Source of the DNA: an uncultured bacterium
GTDB lineage: Bacteria; Cyanobacteriota; Vampirovibrionia; Gastranaerophilales; Gastranaerophilaceae
NCBI GenBank assembly: GCA_902802935.1
Contig: CADCNZ010000111.1
Span: 1-41,079, forward strand
Length of the DNA: 41,079 nt
Reading direction: 5' to 3'
The number at the start of each line of letters is the position of its first letter. Position 1 is the first letter of the stretch. The notes under the pieces were generated by a model that saw nothing but the letters and a program-made list of their open reading frames with translations, made no database searches and had not been told where the DNA came from. The position numbers and the translations under genes were made by a program. Shown piece by piece: positions 23,790-31,823 of the stretch.

Positions 23790-25844
23790 ATGTTCGGATT
23801 GCCAAGCGGATGGCTATTTTCAGGAATGAACTACGATATGAGCAGCGACTCATTATCAAGTTCTTTAAATATCCAATATAATTTAGGACTGGCGAAAGCT
23901 GATCTTTTCCCAGGATTATGGTCTTACCCTGCACTTGATTCTATGTCTTGTGTAACTTATCCTAATATGCTTGATAATAATAACATATTATTGAATCCTA
24001 TGCTTGCTGTACAGCAATGGAACCAACAAAGACAGAACGGCGGCGGAATTTTTAATTTCGGAGGCGGTTCAAACGGTTATGGTAATTTTGGTTTCGGAGA
24101 CAGCTTTAATAATACAGGATTCTTCGGACAAAACGGCGGTATTGATGGCAGCAATAACAACGGCAATATTTTTGGCGGTGTTTTTGGCGGTAACAATACC
24201 GGTGTAAATAATGGCGGCAATACAGGACTTTCTAACGAACAAAAAGAATTAAACAAACTTAAAAACGTATTTGAAAGTTTGAAAAAACAAGGCTTAAGCG
24301 AAGAAGTTATAAACAAATATAATGAAGCATTAAAAAATAAAACAAATGCCGAAAAAGTTAGTGCTTTAAAAGATTTGTTAAAAGAAGTTCTTGAAGATGA
24401 AAGCAATGCAGAAAATATTAAAAATGCAATTTATTCAGACAAAGATATTAAAGAAAAACTTATCAACTTAGGTTATAAATTCCCTGATAATGATATTTTC
24501 AAGGCAGAAAATGACAATGATAAAACAATTAAAAAAGATATGAAAGATTTAAAATCTGCTATAGACAGCGATAACACTAATAATTTGCAATCGCTTGCAG
24601 GTAAAATACAAAAAAATCAGGAACAAATTCTAAGATATGTATCAGCATGGAACAAATCTAATATTAAAGATAATTCTTGCAAGTCAATGATTGAAGTTGT
24701 TGCAGAAAAAGGAGCTTCCAAATCCGCAACGGAGCAAGAACCATACAAAGGATTTGTCAAAATAGTTTCTGATGCTTTAATTTCAAAAGCAAATAAATAT
24801 GATGATTCTTATGCTGAAATAGCTAAAAAGGTTGAAACTTTGAGCAAAGCTCTTGAACCATTCAACAAAGCTAATGCAAAAGTAACAAAATCCCAATTTA
24901 ACGATGCAGCAAATGCTTTCCAAGAATTATATGCACTTGTAAGAATAACCGAAGCACAAGAACTTGATAAAGAAATCAATGAAAAATTCGGGTTCTTAAA
25001 CGAATATAAAGAAGGAATCGTTGGCTCTGGTATTATAACAAAATCTGTAAAAGCAGAGCTCTCACAAGAAAAAGTAGATATCCCGACAAATATTGACGAT
25101 GTTGACGGCAAAGAAGATGGCAAAAAAACAATAGAAGAACAGGCTAAGGAATTAGGTGCTGAATTTAAATACACTGCAAATGGTGTAAAAGTCTACAGTA
25201 ACTCAAAGACCGGTAAATGGTACGTTGTTGATAATGACGAACTCAAATATGTTGGTGATGGTAAATACGTAAACAAAGACGGAAATATATGTTCTAAAAA
25301 AACTTCAGAAACAGAACAATCTGTAACTGATTTCTTGCAAAATGACAAAACTGATAATAAAAAGCAAAAAGATAATACATCAAAATTAACAGATGCTGAA
25401 AAAGACGCTGAGCAAAAAGCACAAGATGTATATGATAAATTGTGGGGTCATACTAGCGTTACTGAAGGAGAAGAAGTCCAACAAATTATTGAAGATTTGG
25501 AAACAGATGATATTTACAGATTCATGAATAAATATATTGAGCTTGATGGTTCAGGTTCAAAAAATAGAAACGGCGGACTTTGTGACCAAATAGATAATGA
25601 AGGTGACTGGTCATTATTAAAAACTCATTTCAAAAAAGATGTTGCTGCAGATGTGATATTAACATTGGTTACCAAAGTTCTTAAATGGGCTGAAGACAAT
25701 GGTTTGACTGATGATTTGGGTTACAAGAGACTCAGCAAATATAAAGAAGATGATGAAACTGGTGAAATTCTCAGAAAAAATGCAGAAAATGTTGATTATT
25801 ACATATACAGATTGATAGATAAATATAAAAACATTAAAGATTAA
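23790..25844 (+). CDS. Large hypothetical protein with Gly/Asn-rich segment
   Basis: The 684-aa protein is of no family I recognise. The ATG at 23790 (MFGLPSGWLF) is chosen because GAGGA lies about eight bases upstream; the frame opens 17 codons earlier without a ribosome site. Residues 1-75 are Ser/Asn/Leu-rich, and 78-146 form a Gly/Asn/Phe low-complexity block (for example GGVFGGNNTGVNNGG). The rest is charged, Lys/Asp/Glu-rich and mainly helical, with no signal peptide or membrane helix. It might be surface-associated or exported by a non-Sec route, but nothing proves that. It is monocistronic: an HLR1-like box upstream and an intrinsic terminator 70 bases downstream. Confidence 0.65.
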   Translation: MFGLPSGWLFSGMNYDMSSDSLSSSLNIQYNLGLAKADLFPGLWSYPALDSMSCVTYPNMLDNNNILLNPMLAVQQWNQQRQNGGGIFNFGGGSNGYGNFGFGDSFNNTGFFGQNGGIDGSNNNGNIFGGVFGGNNTGVNNGGNTGLSNEQKELNKLKNVFESLKKQGLSEEVINKYNEALKNKTNAEKVSALKDLLKEVLEDESNAENIKNAIYSDKDIKEKLINLGYKFPDNDIFKAENDNDKTIKKDMKDLKSAIDSDNTNNLQSLAGKIQKNQEQILRYVSAWNKSNIKDNSCKSMIEVVAEKGASKSATEQEPYKGFVKIVSDALISKANKYDDSYAEIAKKVETLSKALEPFNKANAKVTKSQFNDAANAFQELYALVRITEAQELDKEINEKFGFLNEYKEGIVGSGIITKSVKAELSQEKVDIPTNIDDVDGKEDGKKTIEEQAKELGAEFKYTANGVKVYSNSKTGKWYVVDNDELKYVGDGKYVNKDGNICSKKTSETEQSVTDFLQNDKTDNKKQKDNTSKLTDAEKDAEQKAQDVYDKLWGHTSVTEGEEVQQIIEDLETDDIYRFMNKYIELDGSGSKNRNGGLCDQIDNEGDWSLLKTHFKKDVAADVILTLVTKVLKWAEDNGLTDDLGYKRLSKYKEDDETGEILRKNAENVDYYIYRLIDKYKNIKD

Positions 25845-25916
25845 ACCCAATAATGTAATAAAAAAGTAAACTTGAAAATATAACATATAGATGTAAGATT
25901 GGTATTAAACAAAGAC

Positions 25917-25940
25917 AGCCGCAGAAACCTGCGGCTTTTT
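25917..25940 (+). terminator. Intrinsic terminator
   Basis: AGCCGCAG, an AAAC loop and CTGCGGCT run directly into TTTT. This strong GC-rich stem ends the gene at 23790-25844. Confidence 0.92.
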
Positions 25941-25985
25941 ATTAACTCAATTAACACTATTTTACAATATATTTTCGATATACTA

Positions 25986-26013
25986 TTGAGATAATTTCAT
26001 TGTATGATATAAT
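25986..26013 (+). promoter_or_regulatory. Promoter of the ribbon-helix-helix gene
   Basis: TTGAGA (25986-25991), a 16-base spacer and TATAAT (26008-26013), with a TG one base upstream of the -10 (extended -10). The predicted leader is about 13 bases and contains the GGAGGG ribosome site. Confidence 0.7.
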
Positions 26014-26032
26014 ATTATTGTACGGAGGGAAT

Positions 26033-26221
26033 ATGGCAAGAGTATTAATTTCAATGTCTAACGACTTTCTTAACAGAGTAGATTCTTTAGCAACTTCTGA
26101 ACAAAGAACCAGAAGTGAACTAATTAGAGAAGCTCTGCGTGTATATATAAAACGTAACAGAATTTCTAACAATCTGAAGGCAGAAGAAAACGCTGCTCTT
26201 CTTTCTGAACTATTAGGTTAG
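26033..26221 (+). CDS. Ribbon-helix-helix (CopG/MetJ-type) regulator
   Basis: This 62-aa protein starts with the beta strand MARVLISMSNDFLNRVD, followed by two helices with SEQRTRSELIREALRVYIKRN, the ribbon-helix-helix DNA-binding pattern. It should act as a dimer, with the strand entering the major groove. The ATG at 26033 has GGAGGG immediately upstream; an earlier ATG at 26000 would overlap the promoter. CopG-like proteins are often antitoxins, but no partner toxin gene is adjacent, and the gene has its own promoter and a terminator-like hairpin. It is likely a standalone or autoregulated transcription factor. Confidence 0.8.
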   Translation: MARVLISMSNDFLNRVDSLATSEQRTRSELIREALRVYIKRNRISNNLKAEENAALLSELLG

Positions 26222-26246
26222 AAATATAATATTTTTGCAAAATAAA

Positions 26247-26276
26247 AACTGACCTTTTGGTCAGTTATAAGTTTTT
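26247..26276 (+). terminator. Probable terminator of the ribbon-helix-helix gene
   Basis: AACTGACC, a TTTT loop and GGTCAGTT form an 8-bp stem, followed after ATAAG by TTTTT. The T-run is slightly displaced, so efficiency is uncertain. Confidence 0.65.
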
Positions 26277-26367
26277 CTCAAATAATTTTGGGAGGAGATT
26301 TGGGGATAGTTGATACATGGCATGCTACAACAAATTTTTAAGTCATGATACATGCCCTTCAAAAAAA

Positions 26368-26383
26368 TTTACAAAAATTTACA
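26368..26383 (+). promoter_or_regulatory. HLR1-type operator upstream of the TPR gene
   Basis: TTTACAAAAATTTACA followed by AT matches the RpaB consensus exactly. TTGACA follows at 26386-26391, but no good -10 stands at the right distance. The rest of 26277-26496 shows no gene. A GGGAGGAGAT run at 26290-26299 resembles a ribosome site but has no suitable start. Confidence 0.55.
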
Positions 26384-26496
26384 ATTTGACATCTTATTTA
26401 TGCTTATTCGCCTTATTTTTTCACCTTTTATTAATCACTTAACCACTGCCTTACAAACTTATTTCTTTTCCGTCAACGTTGTAGTAATATATTGAT

Positions 26497-28623
26497 ATGA
26501 ATAAAAAAATATTAGGGACAGTTTGTTGTTTAGCCGTTTGCACAAGCTTGCTTGGAAATCCTGCTTTTGCTGCAGGCAGCGGAGCTTTTGCCGAACACTA
26601 TAATGCTGCTCAAAATTATTTGATGCAAAACCAATTTTCTTCTGCAATTGCAGAATTTAAAAAATCTCTTCGCATAAACTATATGGATAATTCTGCAAGG
26701 ATTGGTCTTACAAATTCATATCTTGCAAGGGCTGCGTATTACGCAAATCAAGAAAAAAATTATGACAAAGCTGCAAATGATTTTAGAAGCGCCTTATTTT
26801 ATCTGAAAATGTATCCTACAAGCGAACAAGATATTCAAAATTCGATAGGAATGATATCGTCTGCAACAACAAATCTTGGACAGTGCCTAAAAGTTACTGG
26901 AGCTGACACATCAGCAGGAGCAAGATTTAAAAAAGCTGAAGAGTTGCGTGCAATAGGGGAATTTCCTGCTGCCGCTTACGAATTTTACAAAGCAAGCGAA
27001 AATGATAAATTTGCATCTAACGCAAATTCGCAAATAGCTGACTTGATGAAAATTTTAGGTAATGATAGCCGCTCAGCTCATTTTTACAAGCTCGCTCTTG
27101 AACAGAATCCGAATGACGGTGCTTTACGCATGAAATACGCGAGAACACTTGATAAAATTGGCGAATACGATACCGCCGTTAAAGCTTACAATGATGCCCT
27201 TGCAAATTCAAAAGGCGATCTGGAGATTTTATACGGTTTAGAAAGAATTTATTTAAAAAAACTTGCACAAAACCCAAGTGATGCTGAACTAAATGCAAAT
27301 ATTGGCGCAATAAAACAAGCTCAAGGCGATTTTGAATCAGCACTTAGTTATTATGGTAAAGCAGAACAGCTTAATCCCGAGAATATAACTACAAGAATTA
27401 ACGTTGGCACATTATATCAAGCAAAGAAACAATATACAAAAGCCATTCAAGCATATGATTCAGTGTTAACAATACATCCAGATAATACGGATGCAATGTT
27501 TTATAAAGCTCAGGCACTTTCAGAAATGGGTGACAAACAAAATGCTCTAAGCATATACAAAAAAGTTGCAGCAATGAACCCTTCTAACAAGGAAGTTAAA
27601 AACGCAATTATTGACATTATGAAAGATACAATGTCACCTTCTGAATATATCTCATATTTGGCTCAAAACGGAACGGCAAATGATCTATATGATTTTGGGT
27701 ATAAACTTCATAAAGAAAATAAAATAGATGAAGCCATTCAAGCTTACAAATCATCAATAGAAAAAGACAGTTCTAAAGCAGATGCTTATGTAAATATGGC
27801 TATATGCTACGCCGCACAAGATGATTATAAAAATGCATCTAACATATTAAACATAGCAAAAAATAAATTTCCGACAAATAATCTTGTACTGAAAACATTA
27901 AAAGAAGTAGAACAGGATGCCGTATCAACAAAGCTTGCATCAGCTTCCTCAAGCTATGACAACAAAGATTACAGAAAAGCTTTACAAGAGTATTTGAGCA
28001 TAAATCCTCCGACAGAGAATTCAATGCTCGGAGCAGCTGCCTCATATCAAGCTCTTGAAGATTATCAAAATGCAATTACTTATTACAAAAAAGCTGAGTC
28101 ATTAAACCCTAAAAATGCAGAGATACCGTATTATATAGGTTATTTGTATTCGGAACAGAAAGACTGGTCGAATGCGGAAACATATCTTAAGAAAGCTGTT
28201 TCTTTAAATCCTCAATCAGAAGCAAAAAGTCTACTTTCTTATGTGTCACAAAACGGAACACTTGGCATACTTAATGAAGGGATAGATTTATTTGAAAAAC
28301 AAGATTACAAAAATGCACTGCTTAAACTCAACGAAGTAATAAAGAAAGAAGCTAATAATGCTTATGCACATTACTACAGAGGAATGATTTATGACGAACA
28401 AAAACAAACAAAGCTTGCAATTGCTGACTACTTGAATGTTGTCAAAAATTCTTCTGATTTTCCTATTGTAAACTACTTGCTCGCAGTAGATTATGATACA
28501 AATTCAAACTACAAAGATGCATTCAAATACTACAAAATATTTACCGAAAAATATTCAACTGATGATGAATATCTAAAATATGCCAAATCCAGAATGGAAG
28601 AGTTGAAATCATATGCAGGCTAA
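26497..28623 (+). CDS. Exported tetratricopeptide-repeat protein
   Basis: The 708-aa protein has a signal peptide (cleavage near NPAFA/AGS, residue 25). TPR units run almost the whole length, seen in repeats such as FESALSYYGKAEQLNPENI, YTKAIQAYDSVLTIHPDNT and YQNAITYYKKAESLNPKNA. TPR arrays are protein-binding scaffolds. Sec export implies the periplasm or the cell surface, possibly organising outer-membrane or envelope complexes. The ATG lacks a clear ribosome site. An HLR1-type box lies about 115 bases upstream. Its last 11 bases overlap the dus gene, so the two are probably co-transcribed although functionally unrelated. Confidence 0.82.
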   Translation: MNKKILGTVCCLAVCTSLLGNPAFAAGSGAFAEHYNAAQNYLMQNQFSSAIAEFKKSLRINYMDNSARIGLTNSYLARAAYYANQEKNYDKAANDFRSALFYLKMYPTSEQDIQNSIGMISSATTNLGQCLKVTGADTSAGARFKKAEELRAIGEFPAAAYEFYKASENDKFASNANSQIADLMKILGNDSRSAHFYKLALEQNPNDGALRMKYARTLDKIGEYDTAVKAYNDALANSKGDLEILYGLERIYLKKLAQNPSDAELNANIGAIKQAQGDFESALSYYGKAEQLNPENITTRINVGTLYQAKKQYTKAIQAYDSVLTIHPDNTDAMFYKAQALSEMGDKQNALSIYKKVAAMNPSNKEVKNAIIDIMKDTMSPSEYISYLAQNGTANDLYDFGYKLHKENKIDEAIQAYKSSIEKDSSKADAYVNMAICYAAQDDYKNASNILNIAKNKFPTNNLVLKTLKEVEQDAVSTKLASASSSYDNKDYRKALQEYLSINPPTENSMLGAAASYQALEDYQNAITYYKKAESLNPKNAEIPYYIGYLYSEQKDWSNAETYLKKAVSLNPQSEAKSLLSYVSQNGTLGILNEGIDLFEKQDYKNALLKLNEVIKKEANNAYAHYYRGMIYDEQKQTKLAIADYLNVVKNSSDFPIVNYLLAVDYDTNSNYKDAFKYYKIFTEKYSTDDEYLKYAKSRMEELKSYAG

Positions 28624-29566
28624 AGATTTGATATCTGCAAGAGTTTCTCTTGCTCCAATGGCTGGAATTACAGATTATGTTTTACGTTCACTTGTTCGCG
28701 AACATTCCAAATCAGCTCTTTTAACAACAGAAATGATAAGTTCAGAAGCACTGACACAAGTCAAAGATGTTGTGATAACAAAACGTGATAATAATCATTC
28801 ACCGATTTCATACCAGCTTAGCGGACATAAACCTCAAATGCTTGCTAATTGCGCAAATTACCTCCAAAAATATGCAGATATGATTGATATAAACATGGGG
28901 TGTCCTGTAAACAAGGTAGTCAAAGGAACTGACGGTTGCGCTTTAATGCGCAACCCTGATTTAGCTCAAGAAATTGTAAAAACCGTTAAATCAAATATTA
29001 CTATCCCGCTAAGCGTTAAATTTCGGTTGGGATACACTTTTGACGAATTAAATTTTGTTGAATTCGGAGAAAAAATGCAAGAAGCCGGAGCAGATTTTAT
29101 TACAATACACGGACGCACACGTTCTCAAATGTATGGTGGCAATGCAAACTGGAAACTGATATCAGAACTTAAAAAGAATGTTGATATACCTGTTTTTGCA
29201 AATGGTGATATTGTTTCTATAGAAACAGCTGAAAAATGTTTGGAAGAATCTCAAGCAGACGGAATAGCAGTAGGCAGGGGAGCATTAGGAGATGTAACAC
29301 TTATTGGAAGAATTGAACAGTATTTAAATAAAGGAATCTATTTGCCCCCGCCAAGTTTAGAACAAAAAATTGAAACATTGAAACAACATCTGAAAAAAGA
29401 AGTTGAACTTCGCGGTGAAGACGTCGGAGTAAAATTTTGCAGGAAATTTTATCCCTATTATTTAAATGGGTTTCCTGGTGCATCACGCCTTAGAGGAGAA
29501 ATTGTTTTGATTAATAATCTGAAAGATGTTTTTCAAACGATTGACAAAGCTGTTTGCAGAAACTGA
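28613..29566 (+). CDS. dusB: tRNA-dihydrouridine synthase (DusB type)
   Basis: This 317-aa flavoenzyme reduces uridines in tRNA to dihydrouridine with FMN and NADPH. It shows SLAPMAGITDYVLR (12-25), the family's opening, and DINMGCPVNKVVK with the catalytic cysteine at 97 in the MGCP motif. It also has VKFRLGY, ITIHGRTRSQMYGG with the FMN and tRNA-contacting residues, and the phosphate-binding VGRGALGD. Length and order are normal for DusB. The start overlaps the end of the TPR gene. DusB is the usual single Dus in many bacteria. Confidence 0.92.
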   Translation: MQAKDLISARVSLAPMAGITDYVLRSLVREHSKSALLTTEMISSEALTQVKDVVITKRDNNHSPISYQLSGHKPQMLANCANYLQKYADMIDINMGCPVNKVVKGTDGCALMRNPDLAQEIVKTVKSNITIPLSVKFRLGYTFDELNFVEFGEKMQEAGADFITIHGRTRSQMYGGNANWKLISELKKNVDIPVFANGDIVSIETAEKCLEESQADGIAVGRGALGDVTLIGRIEQYLNKGIYLPPPSLEQKIETLKQHLKKEVELRGEDVGVKFCRKFYPYYLNGFPGASRLRGEIVLINNLKDVFQTIDKAVCRN

Positions 29567-29601
29567 CCCAAAATATATTTCCCTAAAAAAGTATTACTAA
29601 A

Positions 29602-29630
29602 TTGACTTTAACAAAAATTATTGATAAAAT
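29602..29630 (+). promoter_or_regulatory. Promoter of udp
   Basis: TTGACT (29602-29607), a 17-base spacer and TAAAAT (29625-29630) form a good sigma70 promoter. The start is about 15 bases before the translation start, and GGAGG stands in the leader. Confidence 0.72.
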
Positions 29631-29651
29631 AGGTTTTTCGGAGGTTTTAGT

Positions 29652-30416
29652 ATGAAATATTCAACTGATGGCACTCAATATCATATAGGTTTAAAAGAAG
29701 GAGATGTTGGTGAGTATGTTATACTTCCTGGAGATCCGAAGAGATGTATAAAAATAGCAAATTATTTTGAAAATCCCCAACTTGTTGCCGATAAGCGGGA
29801 ATTCGTTACTTACTCAGGTTACTTAAACGGAGTTAAAGTAAGTGTAACATCAACTGGAATTGGCGGCCCATCAGCATCAATTGCACTTGAAGAACTTGTA
29901 AAAGTCGGAGGTAAAAATTTCATTAGAGTTGGTACTTGCGGCGGCATGGATTTGAATGTAAAAAGCGGTGAGCTTGTAATTGCAACAGGAGCAATAAGAA
30001 TGGAGGGGACTTCTAAAGAATATGCCCCAATTGAATTTCCTGCTGTTGCAGATTACTCTGTAATCACATCTTTGAAACAAGCCGCTGATAATTTAAATAT
30101 TCCACACCACATCGGAATAGTACAATGTAAAGATGCTTTTTACGGTCAGCATAATCCGGAAATTATGCCGGTAAGCTATGAGCTTCAAAACAAATGGAAT
30201 GCTTGGCTTAAGCTTGGTTGTCTGGCTTCTGAAATGGAATCTGCTGCATTATTTGTTGCAGGCAGTTTTCTAAAAGTTAAAGTCGGTTCGGTATTTCTTG
30301 TTGTTGCAAATCAAGAACGTGAGAAACAAGGACTTGAAAATCCTGTCGTCCACGACACTGATTCAGCTATAAAAACAGCTATCGAAGCTATAAAAATCAT
30401 GATTTCAAAAGCTTGA
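29652..30416 (+). CDS. udp: Uridine phosphorylase
   Basis: The 254-aa protein matches the NP-I phosphorylase family and closely follows E. coli Udp in length and order: [10 protein letters not shown] at the N-terminus, [22 protein letters not shown] with the phosphate-binding Arg92, and EMESAALF (194-201), the ribose-binding Met-Glu-Ser motif. It cleaves uridine with phosphate to uracil and ribose-1-phosphate in nucleoside salvage. With the exported deaminase at 212, it hints at nucleoside scavenging. GGAGG precedes the ATG and a clear promoter stands upstream. The stop lies inside the -35 of the next promoter. Confidence 0.88.
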   Translation: MKYSTDGTQYHIGLKEGDVGEYVILPGDPKRCIKIANYFENPQLVADKREFVTYSGYLNGVKVSVTSTGIGGPSASIALEELVKVGGKNFIRVGTCGGMDLNVKSGELVIATGAIRMEGTSKEYAPIEFPAVADYSVITSLKQAADNLNIPHHIGIVQCKDAFYGQHNPEIMPVSYELQNKWNAWLKLGCLASEMESAALFVAGSFLKVKVGSVFLVVANQEREKQGLENPVVHDTDSAIKTAIEAIKIMISKA

Positions 30417-30441
30417 CACTATAAAATATGTATTTTATAAT
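30413..30441 (+). promoter_or_regulatory. Consensus sigma70 promoter
   Basis: TTGACA (30413-30418) and TATAAT (30436-30441), both perfect, are separated by the ideal 17 bases. The -35 overlaps the udp stop codon and the -10 is the outer edge of a 42-bp palindrome. Predicted start near 30448. Confidence 0.85.
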
Positions 30442-30477
30442 AACCTTGTATCGATATATCGATACAAGGTTATTATA
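30436..30477. promoter_or_regulatory. 42-bp perfect palindrome, probable operator
   Basis: The sequence is self-complementary over 21-base arms without a loop, centred between 30456 and 30457. The core is GTATCGATATATCGATAC. It begins with the TATAAT -10 and covers the likely transcription start, so a dimeric repressor bound here would block the promoter. It is too AT-rich and lacks a T-run to serve as the udp terminator. The binding protein is unknown. Confidence 0.75.
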
Positions 30478-30478
30478 T

Positions 30479-30535
30479 ATGTGTAAATCTATATCTCAAA
30501 CTTTGAATAATTGTTGGTGGCGCAGGTTAGTTTAA
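30479..30535 (+). CDS. Leader peptide with tandem Trp codons
   Basis: An 18-codon frame, MCKSISQTLNNCWWRRLV, begins about 30 bases after the predicted transcription start, with AAGG nine bases before ATG. Two adjacent TGG codons (30515-30520) near the end, followed by arginines, are the hallmark of trp attenuator leaders (compare WWR in E. coli TrpL). Its stop lies inside the hairpin-forming region that leads to the terminator at 30534-30588. This is a ribosome-stalling sensor of charged tRNA-Trp by design, but no trp biosynthetic gene follows. Confidence 0.6.
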   Translation: MCKSISQTLNNCWWRRLV

Positions 30536-30588
30536 CTGCCTATTTTGTCACGAATTATTCATTCAATATAGAACAAAAGGCAGTTTTT
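30534..30588 (+). terminator. Attenuator-type terminator with alternative stem
   Basis: AACTGCC plus TTTTGT (30534-30548, TA bulge) pairs with ACAAAA plus GGCAGTT (30573-30585), ending in TTTTT. The left arm can instead pair with GCAGGTTA (30522-30529) just after the Trp codons, with a one-base bulge. The two pairings are mutually exclusive, as in an attenuator. Confidence 0.6.
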
Positions 30589-30620
30589 AATTGTCTTTAG
30601 TCTTATATTGAGGAAATTTT

Positions 30621-31823
30621 ATGTCAACAAATAATAAAATACTAATTAATACACTACCAAAATCTCTAAGGCCTGCCGCCAAATTTGTGCGACATCAGGA
30701 ACAAGCCTCGGGACTTTCTACATCACGATTTATTCAAGATGTTACAACTTGCTTAATTCCAAAAGCTGTTTTTTCAAGAAGCTTTGCGGATTTAACAGAA
30801 AATACATTTTTAGAAACATCGGAAGAAACATTGATATATTTTGTGCCTACTATATTAGGACAATATGCAGCAAGAAATATTTTTTCTAAAAACCTGCCTC
30901 AAAATCTAAAAAACGAAGTTGCTACAACAGGAGTTGAGTTAATTAACAAAGCTAAAACTGATTTAATTGCCAAAGAAAATAATAAAAAAGTGCTTCCTAT
31001 AAAAGCAGCCATTGCGCTTTCTGCAATGGCAATACCACTTGCTGAATTTTCACTCAATTACATAAAAAATCTCATGACATTAAAGTTATTCAATAAAAGT
31101 GATTTTAAAAATATTGCATCACTGGAAAACAACACAGAAGACTCAAGCCATCAGGAAAAAGTAAAAAACAGTGCAAAAAAACATATAAAATTAGCGGCAG
31201 GCATTTACGCAGGATGCTTAAGTTTGGCAGGACTACTTGCACTAAAAGGGCACAAATCAAAGTTTCTTCAAAAAATTTCAGAATTTATTATTGCTCCCGG
31301 AAATAAACTATTTAGTAAAAATGAAAAGGCAAAAAATTTTATAAATAAGTATTTTTGTATGGATTTCAACAACCAAAACGGAAAACTTGTTCTCAGCAAA
31401 GGACAATTAACTACATGCGTATTAACCGGCGGAGTCGGATACTTTGGCGCATCATCAGATAGAGGAAAAGAAAATCTTAAAGAAACCGCAACCAGATTTC
31501 CTTTAGTTGCACTATACGTTATAACAGGCAGTGAATTTGTTGAAAAAGGTTTTAAAGCTTTATTGTATAAAATGGGCAAGTGCAAAGAGCTTATTGGGAA
31601 AAACTTAGAAGTACCTAAGTTTGAAGAATTGCCGAATTTTGCAAAAAAATTGTCAGAAAAAAATCATCTTTCTTTGGAAGAAAATTATAAAAATCTTGCA
31701 AAACAAAAAGTTTTAATTTCCGGACTTCCATACATATTTTCAATTGGCGTAATGGGCTTTTTTGTTGCAGGTATGACTAATTACTTTACAAAACTCAGAT
31801 ATAATCATTCTAAAAATCAATAA
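30621..31823 (+). CDS. Hypothetical polytopic membrane protein
   Basis: The 400-aa protein is of no family I recognise. It has no signal peptide. About five hydrophobic segments are visible (roughly 127-148, 191-209, 268-284, 300-318 and 372-392), with Lys/Asn-rich loops. It contains no tryptophan at all, notable because the transcript is headed by a Trp-codon leader and terminator. GAGGA precedes the ATG. Its stop codon directly abuts that of the convergent YitT-family gene. Function unknown; regulation suggests a link to amino-acid, perhaps tryptophan, availability. Confidence 0.68.
   Translation: MSTNNKILINTLPKSLRPAAKFVRHQEQASGLSTSRFIQDVTTCLIPKAVFSRSFADLTENTFLETSEETLIYFVPTILGQYAARNIFSKNLPQNLKNEVATTGVELINKAKTDLIAKENNKKVLPIKAAIALSAMAIPLAEFSLNYIKNLMTLKLFNKSDFKNIASLENNTEDSSHQEKVKNSAKKHIKLAAGIYAGCLSLAGLLALKGHKSKFLQKISEFIIAPGNKLFSKNEKAKNFINKYFCMDFNNQNGKLVLSKGQLTTCVLTGGVGYFGASSDRGKENLKETATRFPLVALYVITGSEFVEKGFKALLYKMGKCKELIGKNLEVPKFEELPNFAKKLSEKNHLSLEENYKNLAKQKVLISGLPYIFSIGVMGFFVAGMTNYFTKLRYNHSKNQ

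Noticed and set aside
26033-26221. Reading the ribbon-helix-helix gene as an antitoxin of a toxin pair
   Set aside because: No toxin-like gene lies on either side, and the gene has its own promoter and terminator.
26317-26442. 41-codon frame (MACYNKFLSH…) before the TPR gene
   Set aside because: Its ribosome-site-like GGGAGGAG is about 20 bases too far upstream and the frame runs through the HLR1 box.
30436-30477. Palindrome as the udp terminator
   Set aside because: Low G+C, no loop, no T-run after it, and it overlaps a consensus -10.
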